Origin: CAVZCC01 sp963773765
GTDB taxonomy: Bacteria > Actinomycetota > Acidimicrobiia > Acidimicrobiales > Microtrichaceae
Assembly: GCA_963773765.1 (NCBI GenBank)
Contig: CAVZCC010000008.1
Span: 248,001 to 312,000 of the forward strand
Reading direction: 5' to 3'
DNA length: 64,000 nt
Positions 35,230 through 44,857 of the stretch are shown in pieces; the first letter of the stretch is position 1; each line of letters starts with the position of its first letter. The notes below the pieces were generated by a model, which was not told the DNA's origin, searched no databases, and saw nothing but the letters and a program-made list of their open reading frames with translations. A program made the translations under genes and the position numbers.

Positions 35230-36436
35230 GGAGAACCTCCTGGCGGATGGCATCGAGGGTGTGGGCGAGTCGGACGAGTGCCTCCGCGGAGCCCACGGGG
35301 CCGTCCAGCAGCGCGGCGGCGACCTGGTCGCGGTCGCGGCCCGTGCGGTCCGCGACGACGGCGACGAGGGACGCGGGAGCGGCGTCGGGTGGCACGCCCA
35401 GGCGCTGGCCCAGGCCGCGGCGGACGTCGGCGCGCAGGACGGCGGCGGCACGGTCGGGGCTGCCGCGGCGCCGGAGCAGGTCACCGACCGCCGCCACCAG
35501 TTCCGAACCAGCGATGTCGACCGGGAGGCGCTCGTGCACCGGCGGGCCGAGCCGGCGCGACCGCCACCAGGCGTAGAGGCAGAACGCGGCGATCAGTTGC
35601 ACCAACGCCAGCTGCACCGGCAGGGGCAGCAGCGTCAGCGGGTTCCGCCCGCCGTTCGGGTTCACACCGGAACCGGCCACGGCGTCCACGAAGGTGACCC
35701 GCACCCCGGGGCCCGCGCCGTCGGGGGTGGGACCGAACAGCCGCAGCGCCAGTGCCGCGTTGTCCAACGGCTCCCCACCGTGCTCCTTGTCGGGCTGCAG
35801 CCGGGCGTTGACCAGGAGGTAGGGGGACCCCAACGTGATGGTGCGGCCCGCGCCGCGGTCCTCCTGCACCACCAACGCCGCGGCGCGGTCTCCGTAGCAG
35901 GCGTCACCCCCGTCCGACGGCAGCGAGGAGGCGAAGGCGGCGTCGATGTCCCCCAGGCCGTCCAGCACCGCGATGGCGCAGTCGCCGGGGCCCTGCGGGT
36001 CGGCCGGGGTGTCGGCCAGCGTGCGCGGGTCCTCCAGGAACAGGGTCCCTCCCGTCGCACCATCGGGGTCCACGGACAGGGTGGCGGGTTCGCCGAGCAC
36101 CACCACGGCCCCGGCACCGGCGGCGTCGTCGAGCGCCAGCAGCTCCTCGAAGGAGGCGAGCCCCGGGGCCGGGACCACCACCACGTCGCCCGGTCCCAGC
36201 GTGTCCGTCGCCACTGCGGCGGCCGACCGGTGGCCGACCTCCGCGCCGCGTTCCTCCAGCAGGATGGACAGGGCCTTGTAGCCGTCGGGGGCGGCGGACC
36301 GCGGGTCGAACGGCTGGCCGCTGGGCCCGCGGCCGGTGAGCACCACGATCGCGACCACCGCCACGACGGCCAGGGCGATCCCGATCCAGGTCAGGCGGCC
36401 TCCGGACGACGTCCCCGTGCCGGCAGCCGCGGTCAC
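35210..36436 (-). CDS. DUF4350 domain-containing membrane protein
   Basis: A 408-residue protein. An N-terminal membrane helix (LTWIGIALAVVAVVAIVVLT, residues 14-33) is followed by the extracytoplasmic DUF4350 domain: FDPRSAAPDGYKALSILLEE, VVVPAPGLASFEELLALDD and GSPYLLVNARLQPDKEHGGE. A second helix (LALVQLIAAFCLYAWW) near 270-290 leads to a cytoplasmic tail of about 115 residues. GTG 36436 overlaps the stop of the DUF4129 gene (GTGA), and the 3' end overlaps the MoxR start. The domain has an amidotransferase/GATase-like appearance, but no biochemical role is established. It belongs to the MoxR operon. Confidence 0.85.
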   Translation of the reverse strand: MTAAAGTGTSSGGRLTWIGIALAVVAVVAIVVLTGRGPSGQPFDPRSAAPDGYKALSILLEERGAEVGHRSAAAVATDTLGPGDVVVVPAPGLASFEELLALDDAAGAGAVVVLGEPATLSVDPDGATGGTLFLEDPRTLADTPADPQGPGDCAIAVLDGLGDIDAAFASSLPSDGGDACYGDRAAALVVQEDRGAGRTITLGSPYLLVNARLQPDKEHGGEPLDNAALALRLFGPTPDGAGPGVRVTFVDAVAGSGVNPNGGRNPLTLLPLPVQLALVQLIAAFCLYAWWRSRRLGPPVHERLPVDIAGSELVAAVGDLLRRRGSPDRAAAVLRADVRRGLGQRLGVPPDAAPASLVAVVADRTGRDRDQVAAALLDGPVGSAEALVRLAHTLDAIRQEVLHGHPVA

Positions 36437-37263
36437 GGGCGCACCTCCGCCACACCACCGGCGGACACGGTGTCGGCCAGGTCGAACCGGTCCCGCCCCT
36501 CGGCGTCCAGCACCGCCCCCGCCAGCCGGCGGAACTCCCGGTTCTCGTCCGCGCCCGTGGGGACGTCCGCGTACCAGGCCAGTTCGAACAGCAGCGAGGC
36601 CCGGTCGAACGCCACGGTCGCATCCGGGGTCGTCACCGCCAGGTCGGCACGGAGCTCGCCCGTGGTCCGGCCGGGGATGTCCGGCAACTGGCGGCGGTCC
36701 ACCAGTGTCCGCACCAGCTCGCGGTAGCGGGCCCGCAGCGCCTCCTTCCATCGTCCCTCGGCCTCGAACGCAGCGGCGTCGCGGGCCCACTGGTCCGCCT
36801 TGCGCCGGTGCTCGACCTCCGACTCGGTCGCGTCCCGTTCCCGGGCCGGGACCTTGACCCGGTTGCGCACCACCACCACGATCACGACCGCGGCGGCGAC
36901 GACCACGGCCACGATCAGGATCCAGCCCACCAACGGGCCGACCCCGCCGCCGAAGGTGGACCCGGTGCCGGGTGCCTCCGGGAACAGCTTGTCCAGCTGG
37001 TCGGCGATCCAGTCGCCGATGCGTTCCATGAACGACGGCTCGTAGGAGAACTCCGGGCGGGACATCACCTCCCGGACGTCCTCACGGACCACGGCGGGAT
37101 CGGCCGGTCCCTCCTGGGACCATGCCACCCGGGACCATGCCGCGCCGGATGTCCCGACCATCCCGACCAGGACGGCCGCCGTCACCACGGCACGGGCGGC
37201 GACGGCGCGCAGCCGGACACGGCGACCGGCCGGTGCCGGTCCCGGGACCGCGGCCTCAGACAA
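36433..37263 (-). CDS. DUF4129 domain-containing membrane protein
   Basis: A 276-residue protein with a signal-anchor-like N-terminus (residues 15-45), an extracytoplasmic stretch of about 60 residues, a transmembrane helix (ILIVAVVVAAAVVIVVVV, near 113-132) and the cytoplasmic DUF4129 domain. The last has the family pattern WKEALRARYRELVRTLVDRRQLPDIPGRTTGEL and FELAWYADVPTGADE. DUF4129 is often found at the C-terminus of transglutaminase-like membrane proteins. Here it stands alone. It overlaps the upstream membrane-protein gene by eight bases and the downstream DUF4350 gene by four, so the operon is tightly coupled. Confidence 0.86.
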   Translation of the reverse strand: MSEAAVPGPAPAGRRVRLRAVAARAVVTAAVLVGMVGTSGAAWSRVAWSQEGPADPAVVREDVREVMSRPEFSYEPSFMERIGDWIADQLDKLFPEAPGTGSTFGGGVGPLVGWILIVAVVVAAAVVIVVVVRNRVKVPARERDATESEVEHRRKADQWARDAAAFEAEGRWKEALRARYRELVRTLVDRRQLPDIPGRTTGELRADLAVTTPDATVAFDRASLLFELAWYADVPTGADENREFRRLAGAVLDAEGRDRFDLADTVSAGGVAEVRP

Positions 37264-38308
37264 GGCCGTCCCTCGCGGCGCGGACCTGCAGGTCCAGCCC
37301 CTCGGTGCGGCACCGCAGGTCCACGTAGGCCCGGGCCGCGATGCAGGCGGTGACCGGGAGGGCGATGAGCAGGACCAGCGACGAGGCCTGTTCCACCACC
37401 ACCAGCCACCCCTCGGGGATGGACACGGCGGCCAGCAGCAGCAACGGGCCGAGGGTCAGGGCGAACTGCATCACGAAGGTGATGACGAAGCCGCCGACGC
37501 ACACCACGAGCGCCACCCCGTAGGCACCGCGGGTCAACCGGAAGCTCCGACCCACCGCAGCGAACGGCCCCAGGCGTTCCGCCCCGGCTGCGATGCCGGC
37601 GATGAACATCAGCGCGTCACCCAGGAACCAGCCGACGAGCCCCAGGCAGGCCAGCGGCAGCTTCACCAGCGCACCCGCGACCACGATCACCGGGGCGACC
37701 CAGATGCGGCGCAACGCGTACGACATCGCCTGGCCGTAGGTCCGGTCCTCCCCCTCGATCCAGGCCGCCACCAGGTACCCCACGGAGATCCCCAACAGGC
37801 ACAGCCCGATGGACCGGAGCAGGATCGACGCCACGCCCCATCCGCTGGACCCGGCCGTGGAGAGGTCCGACAGACCGGCCAGGCCCAGGTCATCACCGCC
37901 GGAGGTGGCCGTGGCCGAGGTGGCGGAGCCCACGGTCAGGCTGACCACCAGGTCCAGCAGCTGCAGCGGCAGGAAGATGGTGGCGGCCAGGCCCACCAGG
38001 CGACGGAACCGGAACCGGAACAGGTCGAACCCGCCGTCCAGGACGCCGCCCGGTCCGGTGACCGACAGCCGGGCCAGCGGGTTGGCCTCCATCGACCCCG
38101 TGGCGGGCCCGTCCGCGCCCCGGGCCGGGCGGGCGTCCCCCCGGGCCACCGCGATCCCGCCCAGGCCGCTGCGGACCACGTCCACCTCGGCCACGTCCCG
38201 ACCCGGCACCGGACCGCGCTCCGCCGGCGTCTCCGGCGCCACCCAGTCGGTCCCGTTCCCGGCCCGGTCCGCGCCGGGACGGACGACGGTGGCCGGGTCG
38301 ACGGTCAC
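37256..38308 (-). CDS. Multi-pass membrane protein at the head of the MoxR operon
   Basis: A 350-residue protein. About 75 hydrophilic residues lead into the membrane part: GGFDLFRFRFRRLVGLAATIFLPLQLLDLV, then about five further helices including LLRSIGLCLLGISVGYLVAAWIEG and WVAPVIVVAGALVKLPLACLG. The pattern resembles the membrane domain of glycerophosphodiester phosphodiesterase-like or YciC-type proteins, but I see no catalytic motif. The C-terminus ends RAYVDLRCRTEGLDLQVRAA, also seen in RDD and YciC-like proteins. It is the first gene of the minus-strand cluster with DUF4129, DUF4350, MoxR and DUF58 and overlaps the next gene. GTG 38302 or ATG 38308 may be used. Confidence 0.7.
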   Translation of the reverse strand: MTVDPATVVRPGADRAGNGTDWVAPETPAERGPVPGRDVAEVDVVRSGLGGIAVARGDARPARGADGPATGSMEANPLARLSVTGPGGVLDGGFDLFRFRFRRLVGLAATIFLPLQLLDLVVSLTVGSATSATATSGGDDLGLAGLSDLSTAGSSGWGVASILLRSIGLCLLGISVGYLVAAWIEGEDRTYGQAMSYALRRIWVAPVIVVAGALVKLPLACLGLVGWFLGDALMFIAGIAAGAERLGPFAAVGRSFRLTRGAYGVALVVCVGGFVITFVMQFALTLGPLLLLAAVSIPEGWLVVVEQASSLVLLIALPVTACIAARAYVDLRCRTEGLDLQVRAARDGLV

Positions 38309-38393
38309 CGGGTGGTCCCGTCGTTGGCCACGTCCCGTCCCGTCACCCGTCCATTCTTACCGGGACGGGTGTCCAACTTGGCAGACTGCCCCG

Positions 38394-39191
38394 GTGAATC
38401 CCGGCGAACCCACCGATCCGCGGGCCGGGGTCGACCCCTCCGCCCGGTCCGGCTTCGACCCCGCCACCTACGGCCGCAGCTTCGCCGACGTCTACGACCG
38501 CTGGTACCCCGACGACCTTGCCACCGCGTCCGCGGTGGACCGCCTGGCGTCGCTGGCACCGACCGGGGGCTCGGTCCTGGAGCTCGGCGTGGGCACCGGT
38601 CGGCTGGCCCTGCCCCTGGCCCGGGCCGGGCTCGCGGTGACCGGACTGGACGCCTCCACCGAGATGCTCGGCGTGCTGGCCGGCAAGGACCCCGGTGGGA
38701 CCGTGGAACGGGTGGCGGGTGACGTGGGCCGGCCCCGGGACTGGCCCGGCGGTCCGTTCCACCTGGTGGTGGCGGCCAACAACCTGGTGTGCAACCTGGC
38801 CGACGCCGCCTCCCAGGAAGCCTGCCTGCGCACCGCGGCCGACCACCTCCACCCCGGCGGGCACGTGGTGGTGGAGGCGTTCGTGCCCGCCCCGCTGGAG
38901 CGGGGGCGCCGCCTGGAGGTGTCGGACGTGCGCAGCGACGCCGTGGTGATGATCGCCACGGACAGCGACCCCGACACCGGCGTGGTGGTGGCCCAGCACA
39001 TGGAGTTCCGCGACGGACAACCCGTCCGGCTGCGGCCATGGCGGATCCGGGTGGCCTCACCGGAGGAGATCGACCGGTGGGCCGCGGTCGCCGGCCTGGA
39101 GCGCACCGACCGTTGGGGCGACTGGGACGGCGGCCCGTTCGACGCCCACGGCACGGCCCACATCAGCGTCTACACCCGGCCCACCCGCTGA
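38394..39191 (+). CDS. Class I SAM-dependent methyltransferase
   Basis: A 265-residue Rossmann-fold methyltransferase. Motif I is VLELGVGTGRLALPLARAG near residues 61-79, the acidic residue after it is in VTGLDASTEML, and later motifs are FHLVVAANNLVCNLAD and HLHPGGHVVVEAF. The N-terminal YDRWYPDDLATASAVDRLAS is typical of small-molecule methyltransferases. The C-terminal part contains PVRLRPWRIRVASPEEIDRWAAVAGLE. The substrate is unknown. GTG 38394 is preferred because upstream sequence of the open frame has no family resemblance. The gene is divergent from the MoxR operon and converges on the thioesterase gene. Confidence 0.88.
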   Translation: MNPGEPTDPRAGVDPSARSGFDPATYGRSFADVYDRWYPDDLATASAVDRLASLAPTGGSVLELGVGTGRLALPLARAGLAVTGLDASTEMLGVLAGKDPGGTVERVAGDVGRPRDWPGGPFHLVVAANNLVCNLADAASQEACLRTAADHLHPGGHVVVEAFVPAPLERGRRLEVSDVRSDAVVMIATDSDPDTGVVVAQHMEFRDGQPVRLRPWRIRVASPEEIDRWAAVAGLERTDRWGDWDGGPFDAHGTAHISVYTRPTR

Positions 39192-39219
39192 CCCCGGTCG
39201 CCGCAGCCGGTGGGGGCGC

Positions 39220-40131
39220 TCAGCCCCGGGGCTGGAGGGGTTGGAGGCGGGCGCACTGGGTGGCCACCGCCACCAGCGACCGGTCCGCGTCCCACAGTTC
39301 GGCCGTGCCGGTGGCGTAGCCGTCCGCGGCCACGTGGGCCCGGGTGTGCTGCAGGAGCCACTCGGAGCGGACGTCCGCCACGACCTGCAGGCTGATCTGG
39401 AGGCTGATGACCAGGAAGAACCCGGCCGCGCTGCCGATGCCGGCGTGCACCGCCGGGCCCAGCACGTCGCCGGGGACGGCCAGCACACCCGGCTCCCAGG
39501 TGCCGTCGGGCCGGAGGGGCGGGTTCAGGAACCGGAACCAGGATGCGGTGCGGGGCTCGGCCGGGGGGACACCTCCCTGGTCCCACATGGCGAAGCCCTG
39601 GGCGGGGCGGAAGTCCGTCTGCTGGTGGTAGGGGATCCCGGCGAAGGGCGAGTCCTCCACGGGCGGCCGGGGCGGGCAGTCCTCCGGGTCGGCGACGGCC
39701 GGGGGCTCGGCCCCCATGAACTCCAGGCGGCTCTCGTCGCGGCGGCCGAACACGCAGGTGAGCACCAGGTCGCTGCCCACCGCGTGGTCCGGATCCGCGG
39801 GATCGGCCTCGGGGGCGAGCGCCCACAGGCGGACCAGGGCCTGGGCCCCGCTGCGGCCCTGGCGCAGGACCTCCACGTGGACCCCGACCGGGCCGCACGG
39901 CACCGCGGCGCAGAAGGTGGCGTCCGCGGACACCAGGTGCAGGTCGTCGCGGGCCACCGCCACGGTGGCGGCACGCAGCGCGGTGGCCATCGTCGTCCCG
40001 CCGAACGCGTACATGACCCGCCACGCCTCGGGGATCGTCGTGGTGAACCGCCCGGGCAGGCCGGGAACCGGGTGCGGTGTGGTGTCGCGGAGGATGTCGC
40101 CGGGCGGGACCGTGGAGGGCACGGGCGTCAC
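39220..40131 (-). CDS. Acyl-CoA thioesterase family (TesB-like double hotdog) protein
   Basis: A 303-residue protein that reads as a fused pair of hotdog folds, as in TesB-type acyl-CoA thioesterases. The first half holds MYAFGGTTMATALRAATVA (substrate helix) and LHLVSADATFCAAVPCGPV. The second holds LQISLQVVADVRSEWLLQHTRAHVAADGYATGTAELWD with a C-terminal LVAVATQCA. The family's catalytic Asp/Thr/Gln set is plausibly conserved in the second half, but I cannot verify every position. It probably hydrolyses acyl-CoA of unknown chain length, matching the lipid-oxidation genes in the window. ATG 40131 fits the family start. Confidence 0.82.
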   Translation of the reverse strand: MTPVPSTVPPGDILRDTTPHPVPGLPGRFTTTIPEAWRVMYAFGGTTMATALRAATVAVARDDLHLVSADATFCAAVPCGPVGVHVEVLRQGRSGAQALVRLWALAPEADPADPDHAVGSDLVLTCVFGRRDESRLEFMGAEPPAVADPEDCPPRPPVEDSPFAGIPYHQQTDFRPAQGFAMWDQGGVPPAEPRTASWFRFLNPPLRPDGTWEPGVLAVPGDVLGPAVHAGIGSAAGFFLVISLQISLQVVADVRSEWLLQHTRAHVAADGYATGTAELWDADRSLVAVATQCARLQPLQPRG

Positions 40132-40231
40132 TGTCGCCCACGGTGCCTCGGCGGTGCCAGCGGCGGACCCGGGGCGTGACGGGTTTCACCCCGGCCGGTC
40201 GGACCGGCGGAGTCGTCGGTAGCCTCCCCCT

Positions 40232-40699
40232 GTGTCCCGGATCACCGTCTCCACCACCCTCGACGCCCCGCCCCGGCAGGTGTGGGCCGCGGTGGAGGAC
40301 GTCGGCTCGCACGTGGACTGGATGCAGGACGCCGTGGCCATCCACTTCACCTCCGAGCAGACCTCCGGTGTGGGCACCGCGTTCGACTGCGACACCAGGG
40401 TCGGGCCGTTCCGGATGACCGACCACATGGAGATCACCGAGTGGGTCCCCGGGAAGGCCATGGGTGTGCGCCACGTCGGGCTGGTCACCGGCGACGGGGT
40501 GTTCAGGCTGCAGCCGGTGGGCCGGGGTCGGGCCGAGGCCAGCCGCACCAGGTTCGTGTGGAGCGAACGGCTCGTGTTCCCGTGGTGGATGGGCGGCCCC
40601 GTCGGCTCCTTCGTGGCCAAGCCGGTGTTCCGCCACATCTGGAAGACCAACCTGCGCAACCTCAAGCACCTGGTCGAAGGCGCCCCGACGGCCGGCTGA
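40232..40699 (+). CDS. SRPBCC family (polyketide cyclase/START-like) protein
   Basis: A 155-residue helix-grip protein of the polyketide cyclase/dehydrase family that binds hydrophobic ligands. It begins SRITVSTTLDAPPRQVWAAVEDVGSHVDWM, the standard beta-helix start. MEITEWVPGKAMGVRHVGLV and SRTRFVWSERLVFPWWMGG follow, and the C-terminal helix is VFRHIWKTNLRNLKHLVEG. There is no signal peptide and no partner regulator. GTG 40232 is divergent from the thioesterase gene. The ligand is unknown; many actinobacteria have dozens of such proteins. Confidence 0.85.
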   Translation: MSRITVSTTLDAPPRQVWAAVEDVGSHVDWMQDAVAIHFTSEQTSGVGTAFDCDTRVGPFRMTDHMEITEWVPGKAMGVRHVGLVTGDGVFRLQPVGRGRAEASRTRFVWSERLVFPWWMGGPVGSFVAKPVFRHIWKTNLRNLKHLVEGAPTAG

Positions 40700-40709
40700 G
40701 CCGCCGATC

Positions 40710-41573
40710 TCAGGAGAACACGGGGAGGGGCGCGGCGAAGGCCTGCGCGGCCAGGACCGCCGCCACCCCCAGGCCCAGGGCGAACAGCACCACGAATCCG
40801 TCCTTGACCTTCGCGTTCTCCTGGGGCCAGCGCAGCGGGGTGACCAACGCCCCGGCCGCGGCACCGGCCAGCAGTCCACCGAGGTGACCGCCGATGGAGA
40901 TGCCGGGCACGAGGAACGTGATGACCAGGTTGATCACGATCAGCCCGCCCAGGCCCGAGTTCCACGGGTTCTGCCTGGCCCGCAGCTGCAGCACGACCAG
41001 GGCACCCATCAGCCCGAACACACCGCCCGACGCGCCCAGGGTCAGGTCGTTGGGCGACAGCAGGAGCACGCCCAGGGAGCCGCCGATCACCGACGTCACG
41101 TACAGCAGCCCGAAGCGGAGGTGGCCGACCGCCGGCTCCAGCTCCTTGGCCAGGAGCCACAACAGGAACATGTTCATCAGCAGGTGCAGCGGGCCGGCGT
41201 GCAGGAACGCGCCCGAGACGATCCGCCACCATTCGCCGTCCGCCACCAGCGGACCGAAGATGACCCCGTTCTCGTAGACCGCACCCTGGGGCCGGGACGC
41301 GGAGCCGCCCAGGGCCGACATCAGGAGGAACGCCGCCACGTTGATGGCGATGATGACCTTGCCGACCACCACGTCGGAGGTACCGCCCCGTCCGAACATG
41401 GTGCGGCTGGTGATCACCTGCTGGGGTCGGGCGTGGGTGCAGTCCGGGCACTGGAACCCGACGGAGGCCTGGACCATGCACTGGGGGCAGATCGGGCGGC
41501 CGCAGCGCTGGCAGCCCACCCCGGCCACCCGGTCGGGGTGCCGGTAGCAGGTGGTGGCGACGTCGGGTTGCAC
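40710..41573 (-). CDS. Rhomboid family intramembrane serine protease with N-terminal zinc-finger
   Basis: A 287-residue membrane protease. Residues 9-45 hold a B-box-like metal site with paired Cys (Cys9, Cys21, Cys24, Cys29, Cys32, Cys42, Cys45) and His12. Rhomboid helices follow: WWRIVSGAFLHAGPLHLLMNM is the signature of TM2, the nucleophile is Ser182 in GASGGVFGLMGA, and the general base is His230 in SIGGHLGGLLAG. Substrates are unknown. GTG 41573 is chosen because the zinc finger begins right after it; the open frame upstream is unrelated. Actinobacterial rhomboids with this finger are common. It may recognise membrane substrates in quality control. Confidence 0.9.
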   Translation of the reverse strand: MQPDVATTCYRHPDRVAGVGCQRCGRPICPQCMVQASVGFQCPDCTHARPQQVITSRTMFGRGGTSDVVVGKVIIAINVAAFLLMSALGGSASRPQGAVYENGVIFGPLVADGEWWRIVSGAFLHAGPLHLLMNMFLLWLLAKELEPAVGHLRFGLLYVTSVIGGSLGVLLLSPNDLTLGASGGVFGLMGALVVLQLRARQNPWNSGLGGLIVINLVITFLVPGISIGGHLGGLLAGAAAGALVTPLRWPQENAKVKDGFVVLFALGLGVAAVLAAQAFAAPLPVFS

Positions 41574-41671
41574 GCCGCGAAGGTACCGGCATCGACCTCC
41601 TGGCCCGCTCGCGCCCCCGCAGTGGCCTTTGGCGCCGCTCAGCGCCGGGCGGGAAGGGCCTCCGGTGGGCC

Positions 41672-43592
41672 TCAGGCCGGTGCCAGGACCACGACCGACA
41701 GCGGCGGCAGCGCCAGCACCACCGAGGCGGGCTGGCCCTGCCACGGGATGGCCGCGTCGGCCGCCACCGGGGCCACCCCGGCCGCGAGCACGCCGTGGCC
41801 GCTGCCCCCGTAGGCGGTGGCGTCGGTGTCCAGCACCACACGCCACCCGCCCACCTCCGGCACGCCGAGCCGGTAGCCGGGCCGGGGCACCGGCGTCAGG
41901 TTGGCCACCACGACGACCACGTCGAGCGGCCCGCCGTCGGGGACCCGGCGCCAGAAGCAGAACACCGACTCCTCCCGGTCGTCCGCATCGAGCCACCAGA
42001 AGGTGCCGTCCAGCCGGTCGTCGCCGGTCCACAACGCCGGGAAGGCCTCCTGGACGCGGTTGAGGTCGCCGACCAGGCGGCGGACCCCGTCGTGCGGCGG
42101 GCGTTCCAGCAGCCACCAGTCCAATTCACGGTCGTGGGACCACTCGCGCTGCTGGGCCAGCTCGGACCCCATGAACAGGAGCTGGCGACCGGGATGGCAC
42201 CACTGCCAGGCCAGCAGGCACCGGAGGTTGGCCAGCCGCTGCCACTCGTCGCCGGGCATCTTGTTGACCAGCGAGCCCTTGCCGTGGACCACCTCGTCGT
42301 GGCTCAGGGGCAGGACCCAGCGCTCGTGGGATGCGTACACCATGGGGAAGGTGAGCTCGTGGTGGTGGTGGCTGCGGTGCACCGGGTCGTGGGCGAAGTA
42401 GGTGAGCGTGTCGTGCATCCACCCCAGGTTCCACTTGCGGGTGAACCCCAGGCCGTCCCACTCCACCGGCGCGGTGACCCCCGGCCACGACGTCGACTCC
42501 TCCGCCACCACCATGGCCCCCGGGTGCTCCCCGGCGACCGCACCGTTGAGCTGGCGCAGGAACTCGAGGGCGCCCAGGTCCTCCCGGCCGCCGTGTTCGT
42601 TGGGGACCCACTCCCCCGCCTCGCGGGAGTAGTCCAGGTAGAGCATCGACGCCACCGCGTCCACCCGCAGGCCGTCCACCCGGAACTCCTCCAGCCAGTA
42701 CAGGGCGTTGGCGATGAGGAAGTTCCGCACCTCGTGGCGGCCGTGGTTGAACACCAGCGTGCCCCAGTCCGGGTGTTCGCCCCGGCGGGGGTCGGCGTGC
42801 TCGTAGAGCGCGGTGCCGTCGAAGCGGGCGAGCGCGAACTCGTCCTTGGGGAAGTGGGCCGGGACCCAGTCCAGGATCACCCCCAGGCCGCGCTCGTGGC
42901 ACACGTCGACCAGGTGGCGCAGGTCGTCGGGGGTGCCCAGGCGGGCGTCGGGTGCGAAGTACCCGGACACCTGGTAGCCCCACGACCCCCCGAAGGGGTG
43001 GGTGGCCACCGGCATGAGCTCCACGTGGGTGAAGCCCAGGCCGACGGCCCAGTCGGCCAGCGGCGCGGCCAGCTCCCGGGCGGTGTGGGGACGGCCGTCG
43101 GGATGGCGGCGCCACGAGCCCAGGTGGGCCTCGTAGATGGAGAGGCGGCCCTGGTTGCGGGCGGCACGCTCCGCCCGCCAGTCCCGGCCGGGGTCGTCGT
43201 CGGAGGACCAGCGGGCGGGCGGCCCCAGCCAGGACCGAGGCGGTGGCGGGCGGGACCTCGGCCGCCTGCCCGACCGGGTCGGCCCGCAGGGTGGTGCGGC
43301 CGTCGGCCCCGGTGACCTCGTACTTGTAGGCGTGGCCGACGGAGGCCCGGGGCTCGACGCCGGACCAGATGCCGCTGTTCCCCTGGGGGGCCAGCGGGGT
43401 CACCTCCGCGGGGTCGTCGCTCCAGAACGACCAGTCGCCCCGCACCCCCACCCGACGGGCGTTGGGGGCCCACACGGAGAACCGTGCGCCCCCACCGGGC
43501 AGCGGGTGACCACCGAGCAGCTCCCACAACCGGAGGTGCCGGCCCTCGTTGAACAGGTGGAGGTCGACGGGTCCGGGGACGCCGTCACTCAT
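41672..43592 (-). CDS. glgB: 1,4-alpha-glucan branching enzyme GlgB, one frameshift
   Basis: Introduces alpha-1,6 branches in glycogen. ATG 43592 starts an N-terminal CBM48 domain with FSVWAPNARRVGVRGDWSFW. Near 43217 the frame shifts by one base, after PATASVLAGAA, and the catalytic GH13 barrel continues with RLSIYEAHLGSWRRHPDGRP and ELMPVATHPFGGSWGYQ. Catalytic residues are the Asp in GLRVDAVASML, the Glu in MVVAEESTSWP and the Asp in LPLSHDEVVHGKGSL. A C-terminal beta domain follows. About 639 residues, the short form without the extra N-terminal CBM of E. coli GlgB. The stop of the maltokinase gene lies five bases upstream. Confidence 0.92.
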
Positions 43593-43597
43593 CGCGG

Positions 43598-44857
43598 TCA
43601 GTCATCGGGCTGGAACTCGGGCAGCTCGTCGTCGAACTCCAGCAGGCGCTCGACGGCACGGATGGGCAGGTCCACCAGGTCCGGACGGTGGGCCAGCTCG
43701 TAGGCGACCTCGTAGACGGCCTTGTCCATCTCGAACACGCTGAGCAGTGCGTCGCGGGAGGCGCGGGCCTGGGGCAGCAGCCGGTGCACCTCGTCCAGGT
43801 CGGCGTAGCCGGACAGGAACGTGTTGACGGCCCGCTCGGCCCAGGCGTCGGCCAGGAGGCGCAGCTCGTCGTCGGGGACACCGGTGTCCCGGAGCGCGAC
43901 GGCCGCCACCTGGTGGAACGAGCGCGTCATGCCGGCCACGTCGCGCAGCGGCGACGACGGCCGGCGCCGCTCCTCCACCGGGCGGGCCGGCTCCCCCTCG
44001 AAGTCCAGCACCATCCAGGACCGGGCCAGGCGGAGCACGCGGGACAGGCGGAGGTCGCCGTGGATCCGGATGGCGGCACCCAGGTCGTCCGCGGCCCGGA
44101 GGCGCTGGTAGACGGCCTCGATGCGGCTGGTGTCCAGGTGCCCGTCGGACACACGGTGCAGCTGCGCCGCCATGTCGGTGGCCCAGGTGGCGCCGTCGGC
44201 CGGGGCGGCCCCGAACGCCTCCGCCAGGGCAACGTGCAGCTGGGCGATGTCCCGGCCCAGCCGGTGGGCCTCCTCGGCGAAGTCCAGCTTGCAGTCCCGG
44301 GGCGGGCGGCGGCGGTTGAACATCTCCCGGAGCGACGCGGTGGCCAGCTCCACGCCGTCACCCCGGCTGCGCTCGTAGCGGCGCACCACGGCGAAGTCGG
44401 TGCCGTTGCGGCGCCAGACCGACATGGGCACCGGCACGCCGCCGAAGCCGGCCTTCCCCAGCGCCTCGGTGACCTCGACGTCGGGGTTCGGACCGGGCTG
44501 CACCCGGCGGAAGACCTTGACGATGTAGCGCTCGTCCAGCACCAGCGACGTGTTGGACTGCTCGCCGGGCTGGGCCCGCACGGTGGAGAAGGCCACGTCG
44601 GGGGCGATGGCGGCGCAGAACTCCATGGCGAGCTCCTCGTCCGCCAGCGCGTCGAACAGGTGGGCCTCTCCCCGGGGGGTGGGCATCCGGCCCACGTGGG
44701 CCACGTCGGGGAGCTCGTCGGGGTGCTCCGACGCCGCACCGAGGGGGAGCTGGTACCAGACCGGCTCCCCGGCGCCACCGTCACCGCGCACCTCGACCAG
44801 GACCCAGAGCAGGCTGGGCCAGCCGTCGAGCATCGTGTCCACCCGCCGGACCCGCAC
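43598..44857 (-). CDS. mak: Maltokinase (Mak/Pep2), N-terminus uncertain
   Basis: Phosphorylates maltose made from trehalose by TreS, giving maltose-1-phosphate for glucan synthesis. The protein has QPGEQSNTSLVLDERYIVKVFRRVQ (nucleotide-binding region with Lys), AIRIHGDLRLSRVLRLARSWMVLDFEGEPARPVEERR (catalytic Asp and metal-binding DFE) and LRDVAGMTRSFHQVA. The family N-terminus LAALLPAFLAGQRWFSAVDRP lies upstream of GTG 44857, in the same frame, at about 44862-44930. No ATG, GTG or TTG precedes it in frame. So the literal start at 44857 is too short, and the gene may be fused to treS in the organism or have lost its start to an indel. Only 24 bases separate the treS stop (44961) from this homology. 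Confidence 0.88.
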   Translation of the reverse strand: MRVRRVDTMLDGWPSLLWVLVEVRGDGGAGEPVWYQLPLGAASEHPDELPDVAHVGRMPTPRGEAHLFDALADEELAMEFCAAIAPDVAFSTVRAQPGEQSNTSLVLDERYIVKVFRRVQPGPNPDVEVTEALGKAGFGGVPVPMSVWRRNGTDFAVVRRYERSRGDGVELATASLREMFNRRRPPRDCKLDFAEEAHRLGRDIAQLHVALAEAFGAAPADGATWATDMAAQLHRVSDGHLDTSRIEAVYQRLRAADDLGAAIRIHGDLRLSRVLRLARSWMVLDFEGEPARPVEERRRPSSPLRDVAGMTRSFHQVAAVALRDTGVPDDELRLLADAWAERAVNTFLSGYADLDEVHRLLPQARASRDALLSVFEMDKAVYEVAYELAHRPDLVDLPIRAVERLLEFDDELPEFQPDD

